Shown piece after piece: positions 58,180-64,000 of a stretch of 64,000 nt of DNA. The position numbers and the translations under genes are program-made. Each line of letters begins with the position of its first letter. Within the stretch, counting starts at the first letter, position 1. The stretch spans positions 3,286,001 to 3,350,000 of the forward strand of contig JARFXM010000004.1 of assembly GCA_029532625.1 (NCBI GenBank), given 5' to 3'. The notes under the pieces were generated by a model. It saw only the letters and a program-made list of their open reading frames with translations. It was not told the origin of the DNA and did not search any database. Source of the stretch: Lomentospora prolificans. Taxonomy: Eukaryota > Ascomycota > Sordariomycetes > Microascales > Microascaceae.

Positions 58180-59706
58180 ATGGTAGCTGGTCTAGAACTA
58201 CCGATTCGCCCCACGGCGCCACAGCTTATGCTGCCCGTCGACTATGGCGTTGCGCGAGAATTCAAGACCGAGCGATTCGACATGGATAATGCGGCTCGCG
58301 TATTTTACGGGCTCATACAGAAATCCTTACGCTTCTGGGAATCAACCAAGGTCCGATGGATTAACTTCGTTGGAGTCCTGGAATGGAACAGGAACAAGCT
58401 AGATTTCCTTGAACTAGTAGACATAGCCGGGTCCTTGCGACAGGAGGTCGAGTATCAGCTTGAAAAGACATGGAGAGCATTGGACGTGGCAACAGAGCTC
58501 CTTGTGCGTGTCCTGTACCACAGGCCAAGCGTGGAGGAGATGGCCAACATCAAAATGCTCCAGAAACAACAGCAATATTTCGATATCATGGGATCCACAT
58601 GGAGGCGCTGCATCACACAGATCTCGGATGAAATGTCAAATTTGCCTCACTTATACGGTGAATTCTCAGATGTTCCACCTGGCGTGAACCTTTTGTGGCC
58701 GTGGGACACGATGAGGCGCCGATATCTCGATCGCAAGATTCGCACTGAAGCGTTTATGTCGGAGTGGGAGGATTTTTGGGAGGCGCGCTACGGGAAAGTG
58801 AACGAAGGGCGTGTTCTCAGGGAGTTATGCGAAGACGACGACCGGGACAGCGTCATGTCTGAAAGTTCCGCTGACGGTTCGCTTTGGATGGTTCCGGAGG
58901 TTGTGTTTGTAGGCGCCTCAAAACTCACTGTTCAGCGCCGTGGCCCCAACTTTGCATTGACGAGGAGGATCCGGTAAGTTGTTTTTGCGCTTCATTCAGA
59001 GCCATGCGTCTTGCTAATCCGGTTCTATAGACTTAGAAGGCGTCCGACGGACGACGAGGATGATCTCAATGCCTTCCTTCAGAAACTGCCTTGGAACAAG
59101 TACGAAAGGCTTGCACAGCCGGTGCCGCTCGGACGAGATTTCGATAAGCCGTTCTCATGGAAAGTGACAGTATCAAACCGTGTTCCGGCCATCACAGTAG
59201 CTCCATCACCGGGAGCCGACCCTGCAACTAAGATAAACGCATACTTCCCCGACAAAATCCGTGGGACTCTCAATGCGGAACGGGACGAGCGCGAGGAAGC
59301 ATGGCGGGTGTCGAAGGAACGATCTCGCAAGAGACCGCATGAGCCGGGCCAAGAAGAGCAAGAAAACGATCACTGGAAACGTCGTTTTGGCGAGCTGCTT
59401 TTGCAGGGTACCTACCAGAAGATTATTTCCCCGGACCGGTACCACAAGCGTATCCGGTCTACGTCGCCACCACCGGAGGAGTCAGAGACACTTCCACCAC
59501 CTCCTCCTGCCCCTTCCCTCTCCCCTTCTACTCCTCCTCCTCGGCTTTCTCCTCGAAGATCACCGCAACTACTTAGCCCGCCGCCATCGTCTCCCAGGAG
59601 ACTAAGGGCGTCACTGGCTAATGATCCAAACGATCCGGGACACTGGCTGGAAAGAAGCTCGGCTAACCCGACGCTCGAGCATCGCACTGGGTTCTGGATT
59701 ATTTAG
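58180..59706 (+). CDS. fungal protein of unknown function (489 aa)
   Basis: Exons are 58180-58973 and 59031-59706; the 57-nt intron has donor GTAAGTT, branch TGCTAATCC and acceptor TATAG, and the splice joins ALTRRIR to LRRRPTDDEDD in frame. I do not recognise a domain. The first 250 residues look like a folded, mostly helical part rich in Trp (RFWESTKVRWINFVGVLEWN, RRRYLDRKIRTEAFMSEWED). After the splice, PWNKYERLAQPVPLGRDFDK and SWKVTVSNRVPAITVAPSPG are further conserved-looking pieces. The C-terminal 110 residues are basic and Pro/Ser-rich (PPPPPAPSLSPSTPPPRLSP), probably disordered, ending GFWII. There is no signal peptide or membrane span. A nuclear or cytosolic scaffold is conceivable but unproven. 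Confidence 0.8.
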
Positions 59707-60058
59707 GATGGATGGTAGAAAACACGAGAATCAGCACAGGACTACTTTAAACGCTTGCTGAGAGCTAAGTTGTTGCCCCGTGCCAAGCGTCATAAGTTCA
59801 TGCGAATGGCCCTCTGAATTGATAAGAACATCCCAAGCCAGAGGGTTATCGTACTCGTATTGTCGTCATGTGCCTAAATGTGAATGTGCTATCCGTAACG
59901 CCGAATCGTAAAATGCCACCAATGTCCGAACCATCACGGAAAGTGTTACTACCGCGTGAAAATAACCTCATCCGCCGCCTCACCCTAGATCCAATAGCGC
60001 GTCCTCTGACGAAGCATGCCTGACTTCTAAAACAAAACAACGGGGTATCCTAATAATC
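59707..60058. other. convergent intergenic region before the phosphatase gene
   Basis: A 352-bp gap between two gene 3' ends. No repeat or structure stands out. Confidence 0.6.
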
Positions 60059-61557
60059 TTACAAGAAGTAATCGGCGACCGGCTTTTTCGCCGGCATGCC
60101 CCTTGAATCCTGCGGGGCCGCTTGGAAGACCCTGTAACGTCGGGCAGGTCCGGTTCTTGGTTCGGTTTCGCTCTCGACCATGACTCCTCTGAACTCGCCC
60201 GAGCCACCATCGCTCCGATTGACGTCGCCATTGCTTCTTTGGAACACACCCGTGCCACCTTCGTCCTCCGTTAGTTCAAGCACTGCGGCAACATTTCCGC
60301 ACCTATAACAGTAGTTCGGAGCCGACCAGACGGTGACGATCGACGAGTCAAACATCTCCTTAAAGCCTTCCATCACAAGTTGATGTGCACGCGCAATTAA
60401 GGAGAGGTCATTGCGATGATTGAAAACTTTGACGATATCCGCGCCAAACAGGAACCCTGCGCCGCGAGGCGAAAGACCCCACCCGTCGATCTCGTCCGGG
60501 TCGGACCATAATAGATCGCACATGGCGCCTTCATGAGGTACCTCTTGCTTTCTATCGAGAAGGCGGATCTTGTCCACCGTATCAATAAGAGGGCTTAGGC
60601 CGCCGTGGACGCACAACACAGCCCCTGCAGGGTTCCCTAGAGTGCCACCACTGGACCCGGAAGCACCGGAACCAGGCGGTCCAGTCTTGCCTCCACTCGC
60701 TCCGCCATTAGAAGCCTTTGCTTGAGGAGAGCTGTTGGGTTCCTGGGTTCGACGGGGGAACCGGCTCATTACACTTCCGTTCTGATCGCAGACCTGTATT
60801 TCGATATCCTTGTCTTCAGGCTCAGAGGAAAGGTAGTTAGAAGCCCCCAACACGATCGCACCGAGTGCGAGGTAGTCAAAGACGTCGCAACAGTAGCGCC
60901 ATACATTCGCGCTTCCATACTTTCGAAGACACTCATCATAAAACCCATAAACAGTCGTAATCTGCCTTGATTCGTGGTTGCCCCTAATAAGGGTCATCCG
61001 ATCGGGATATCGCACTTTGAGGCAAAGCAAAAGCAGAAACGACTCGAGGGAGTAGAAACCACGGTCTACGAAATCGCCTGTTGTATCGAAAAGAGTATAA
61101 CTCCTCGTTAGCGGATGTTTTCCCCCTTCTTCTTCTAGTTTAAACCATTCCGGTACTACCTGGGTCGTCGGAGTTTACATACCCATGAAAAGATACTTCG
61201 TATCAGGAGGATCGCCGCCGACACGGAAGAGCTCCATGAGATCATGGAACTGGCCGTGGATATCTCCACATATCTGATTGGAAGCGCATTAGGTTCCACG
61301 TCAACGAATATGGCTGGGTTGTAAAGAAGCATACCGTGACTGGGGCGGTAACGGTGACGACGTTCCCCTCCTCGATCAGAAGCTCCCTCGCTTTGTGACA
61401 GATTTCGCGGACTTGCGCTTCGGGGATAGGCCGACAAGCGCGAAGCTGCGCGATCGCTCTGAACCTACCGTTAGTGGTGCCACGGGACTAAGGGGGTGAG
61501 GTTCGCACTAGGCCTCGCTGCCATGGGGAGGATAGCCTACTTATCGAGATCGCTCAT
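60059..61557 (-). CDS. ppg1: PPG1-type serine/threonine protein phosphatase (PP2A-like)
   Basis: Catalytic subunit of a PP2A-like phosphatase; yeast Ppg1 acts in glycogen accumulation and, with the Far complex, in mitophagy control. Exons are 61557-61541, 61458-61335, 61273-61183 and 61077-60059 (416 residues), starting MSDLDKAIAQLRACRPIPEA. Metal-binding and catalytic motifs are all present: GDIHGQFHDLMELF, GDFVDRGFYSLE, IRGNHESRQIT, a later HGGLSPL, and ARAHQLVMEGFK. The C-terminus DYFL is the PP2A-type tail that is normally carboxymethylated. A Gly/Ser-rich insert of roughly 75 residues (from SSEPEDKDIEIQV to GGTLGNPAGA) lies between the YLALGAIV strand and VLCVHGG, absent from yeast Ppg1 and PP2A. 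Assignment to PPG1 rather than another PP2A-like group rests on the N-terminus and VRYPDRMTLIRG and is likely but not certain. Confidence 0.88.
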
Positions 61558-62158
61558 GGTCGCTGCGGGTCCGGTCTAATTCCGAGCCAAGGACGACGAT
61601 TGCTGAATGGAGAAGGTGTCGCGAGGTAGCGCGTGAACTGACCGGGCGGGGAGTTGTACCTTGTCGTAGTATCGCGTGCTAATGGAGCGCTGTTGGAGAT
61701 GAGACTGGCGTGGTGATGGGTGGATATTTTGCAGCCACCAGGATTTCCAGAAGTCCAAGCTCCCATAGTCCTGGAAGCGGCCTGGGAGGCGCTGGATGAG
61801 TGCGTTCATACTGGGATGGTTGCAGATTACGTCAGCTGTGGTAGCCGGTAGCAGCTGCCAGATACCTTGTATAATCAATAGAACAGTGCATGGCTTTGTC
61901 ATCCACGTTCACCCAATTAGGAGCAAGGCAAATTCCATGGGAGCCGAAAACAAATTTAGCTCTCATTACGATCGTGAAATTGAGAAATCAGGAGAGTCGG
62001 GTAATTCTGGTCTAGACGAAGTCCCTCCATTGCCAGTCCAGGCCTTCTTATAATGTTCAATCCCTAGGTATGCTCTTATTAAGATGATCTACCTCTTTGG
62101 TGACTTACTAACCCCCAATTGAGATCAATTGGTAGCTCCCTCTCCCCAAGCTCGAATC
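61558..62158. other. divergent promoter region, ppg1 and small membrane protein
   Basis: A 601-bp region upstream of both genes. No repeat or clear motif is recognised beyond short A/T-rich patches. Confidence 0.55.
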
Positions 62159-62545
62159 ATGCCACCCCATCTTCATCCTCGGTCGAGGATGACCTCGTCG
62201 CTTTTCGCGACCACAGTTGTCGCGAGCTTCTTTGTCGTCACCCTCCCTCACCTGTTACCCTGTCCCGCCCCGCGAGTGGCATATGCCGACGGCGAAACGG
62301 TATTAGACGAGAACGGCAAGCGGAGGAGGCGGAGGTCAACTCAGCCAGTCGAAATCAGGAACGGAATGGCGCAATTCGAGAGGACCACTGAAGAAGCCGG
62401 CGCAAGCCTCATTGAGGATAGGGGTACTCGACAATGCCCTGTACCAAAGCCGGGTGGCATGCTCGGAGAGATGTTGGGCTTTCATAAACCGAAGGATACG
62501 ATATTAAAAAGGAAGACAGAATCACCTTCCGACGAAAATACCTGA
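62159..62545 (+). CDS. small single-pass membrane protein (128 aa)
   Basis: A single open frame of 128 codons. The N-terminus (MPPHLHPRSRMTSS) is basic and Ser-containing and is followed by one membrane span (LFATTVVASFFVVTLPHLLP). A hydrophilic part then holds a five-arginine run (KRRRRR), and the C-terminal motif CPVPKPGGMLGEMLGF comes before a Lys-rich end. This layout fits a small mitochondrial inner-membrane protein, perhaps a respiratory-chain assembly factor, but I cannot name the family with confidence. The start at 62159 is the first ATG in frame; a second at 62189 would remove ten residues but keep the membrane span. Confidence 0.75.
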   Translation: MPPHLHPRSRMTSSLFATTVVASFFVVTLPHLLPCPAPRVAYADGETVLDENGKRRRRRSTQPVEIRNGMAQFERTTEEAGASLIEDRGTRQCPVPKPGGMLGEMLGFHKPKDTILKRKTESPSDENT

Positions 62546-64000
62546 AACGAAGATATTGTACGATTACGCATCACAGTGTTCGTATCCTCTGGGATATCAG
62601 CCTTTCTCGTGATATGAAGCAAGACCTTGCGTGCCACTGTTAAGACTGTATGTCGGTGCTTGGCCTCATTCCTTCTTGCACGTCACTGATGGCGTCAAGG
62701 CTACCCGGGAAGTTTATAACGGCTACAAATGAAAAGGAGCTATTTGGAGGGGAACATATTCTTGACCTCGAGCCTCTTAGTGCTGCAGTGCTGGTCGACT
62801 TTTGGATCGAGGTTTGGCTACTGAAGGAACCCCAGTACTGGTGACATCATGTGTCCAGTGAAAAGGTGCAGAGAGAGCGACACGCATTCGAAGAAGGTAC
62901 GGGTTTAAGTCTCAAACTAGAATCAGACTTTAGAGGTTCTCTCTTTATTTCTTGCTCGAAGATGGTGAAGACAATTTCAGCCTGGAGATCAACGAATGGA
63001 TCACCCAGGTGAATACAAATGAGTATCACTAAAGGATCATCTTCGCAGGTAATCTTCGTGGAACAGGACGGAGTTCATAGTGGCTGTCGGCTTCTACAGG
63101 ATCACCAGCCTGAAAACATCAACCACATATTAAAACTGGCGTACGTAGCGGGTATTGAGATGTGCCATAATAACTAAATGATTCCAGGCACTCCGTGCCG
63201 CGGTCCCCTACCCGTGCAACCAGCCCGCAACATAGATTCAAGCACCAGTATAATACACTTAGATCCCTCGTTCTGATTTTTATTCTGCCTTTATTTTATA
63301 TATAAGGAAGTCCTGATTTCCACCCGTCTTCGTATTTCCAGAATTCAAGCAGTATCTGCTGAGCGGAAATGGCTTCTTCCGCCCTCCGCTGCGACTGGGG
63401 TATTGACTGAGCGCAGAACTTCGGGTTCTATTCGGCCTTCACCGAGTTGATGCTAAGCCAGCGCATCGTGAGCTCGATGTATCGACCGGAGAATTAATGC
63501 AGCCCGGTTTTATTCGTCGGCGGAAATACTCTACGGAGAAGCTATGGGCTCAGATAATTTCGTTCTGTTCCGGCGATCATTTTTGTACCTGAGACGGCTT
63601 GGGTGTCGCGCCGAGAAACCTCCTGTTCCTGTTAGCTTGGTGCACCAACATAGCATCAAACACCACGATAAATCACAACGACAGCAACACTAACAATTAC
63701 ACGTCACATTCTGTACCGGATGTATGGCTGTACAAACGGAGAGGCTAGCTTATTCCAGCAGTTAAGAAGGTATATGGGCATTTAAGCTTACATTTTTGGT
63801 GCATTTTACTGATGGTAGTCAGCGGAGACGCTGCCGTAAGTGGCTCGGGACTGTTTGATCGGCCAAGGCGATCTAACTCTCCTCAACTCTGCAGCGATTT
63901 GAGGTCGTTCGCTGCGCCACTACTATCATCCTATCATGGGAGTAGGCCCTATGACCTTGCTAGCGGTGATTCGTATGCCGTGTGCTGTTATTGTGCGTCG
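62546..64000. other. right end of window, no supported gene
   Basis: All frames here are shorter than about 65 codons and none shows a domain or splices to another. An A/T-rich stretch (TTTTATATATAAGG) lies near 63293-63307. A gene may begin beyond the window edge. Confidence 0.5.

Noticed and set aside
60600..60850. Phosphatase insert as an unspliced intron
   Set aside because: I found no donor/acceptor pair in the right phase, and the frame is open throughout with coding-like composition.
1..64000. tRNA genes, rRNA genes, CRISPR arrays, transposons
   Set aside because: I looked for B-box-like GGTTCRANNCC words, regularly spaced repeats, terminal repeats and transposase or reverse-transcriptase motifs and found none that held up. 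A tRNAscan and repeat-library search would be decisive.

Overview
The window is nuclear DNA of a filamentous ascomycete (Pezizomycotina, probably Sordariomycetes; the class is an inference from protein flavour). The evidence is as follows. Genes are spaced 0.4-7 kb apart on both strands. They carry short introns of 45-161 nt with GTAAGT-like donors, CTAAC branch sites and CAG/TAG acceptors. Upstream regions are pyrimidine-rich. The proteins have clear fungal relatives, such as the fused PyrABCN enzyme, Cef1, secreted M28 aminopeptidase and a GPI-anchored cupredoxin. I built the gene models by joining reading frames at splice sites that keep frame and restore conserved protein sequence.

Layout. 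1-6.9 kb: no gene I can support. 6.9-11.9 kb: an unrecognised 411-residue protein, then the scavenger decapping enzyme DcpS, which runs tail-to-tail into a GILT-type thiol reductase gene with the two coding regions overlapping. 13.4-18.3 kb: an atypical hexokinase-family sugar kinase and the convergent spliceosome factor Cef1. 19.6-25.0 kb: an MFS transporter, an Fhit-type HIT hydrolase and a two-exon gene for a 57-residue membrane protein. 25.7-29.6 kb: a TRP/Yvc1-like cation channel on the minus strand. 33.1-40.1 kb: the 2251-residue pyrimidine enzyme PyrABCN (glutamine amidotransferase, carbamoyl-phosphate synthase, dead dihydroorotase, aspartate transcarbamylase). 41.6-49.2 kb: pyridoxamine-phosphate oxidase, then three minus-strand genes for a secreted leucine aminopeptidase, an AFG1-like mitochondrial ATPase and a GPI-anchored cupredoxin. 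49.2-56.2 kb: a second gene-poor stretch with a C26 run and a cluster of hairpins. 56.2-62.5 kb: a bZIP transcription factor, an unrecognised 489-residue protein, a PPG1-type phosphatase and a small single-pass membrane protein. 62.5-64 kb: nothing supported.

The genes are mostly housekeeping (mRNA decay, splicing, nucleotide and vitamin B6 synthesis, mitochondrial quality control, signalling) and do not form an obvious cluster. I found no mobile element, CRISPR array, tRNA or rRNA. The points most worth a second look are the coding overlap between decapS and GILT, the short upstream ORF of the bZIP gene whose stop codon is made by splicing, possible dual-start (mitochondrial/cytosolic) forms of the Fhit and PDX3 proteins, the lost metal site of the dihydroorotase-like domain, and a hairpin cluster at 53.0-53.2 kb.
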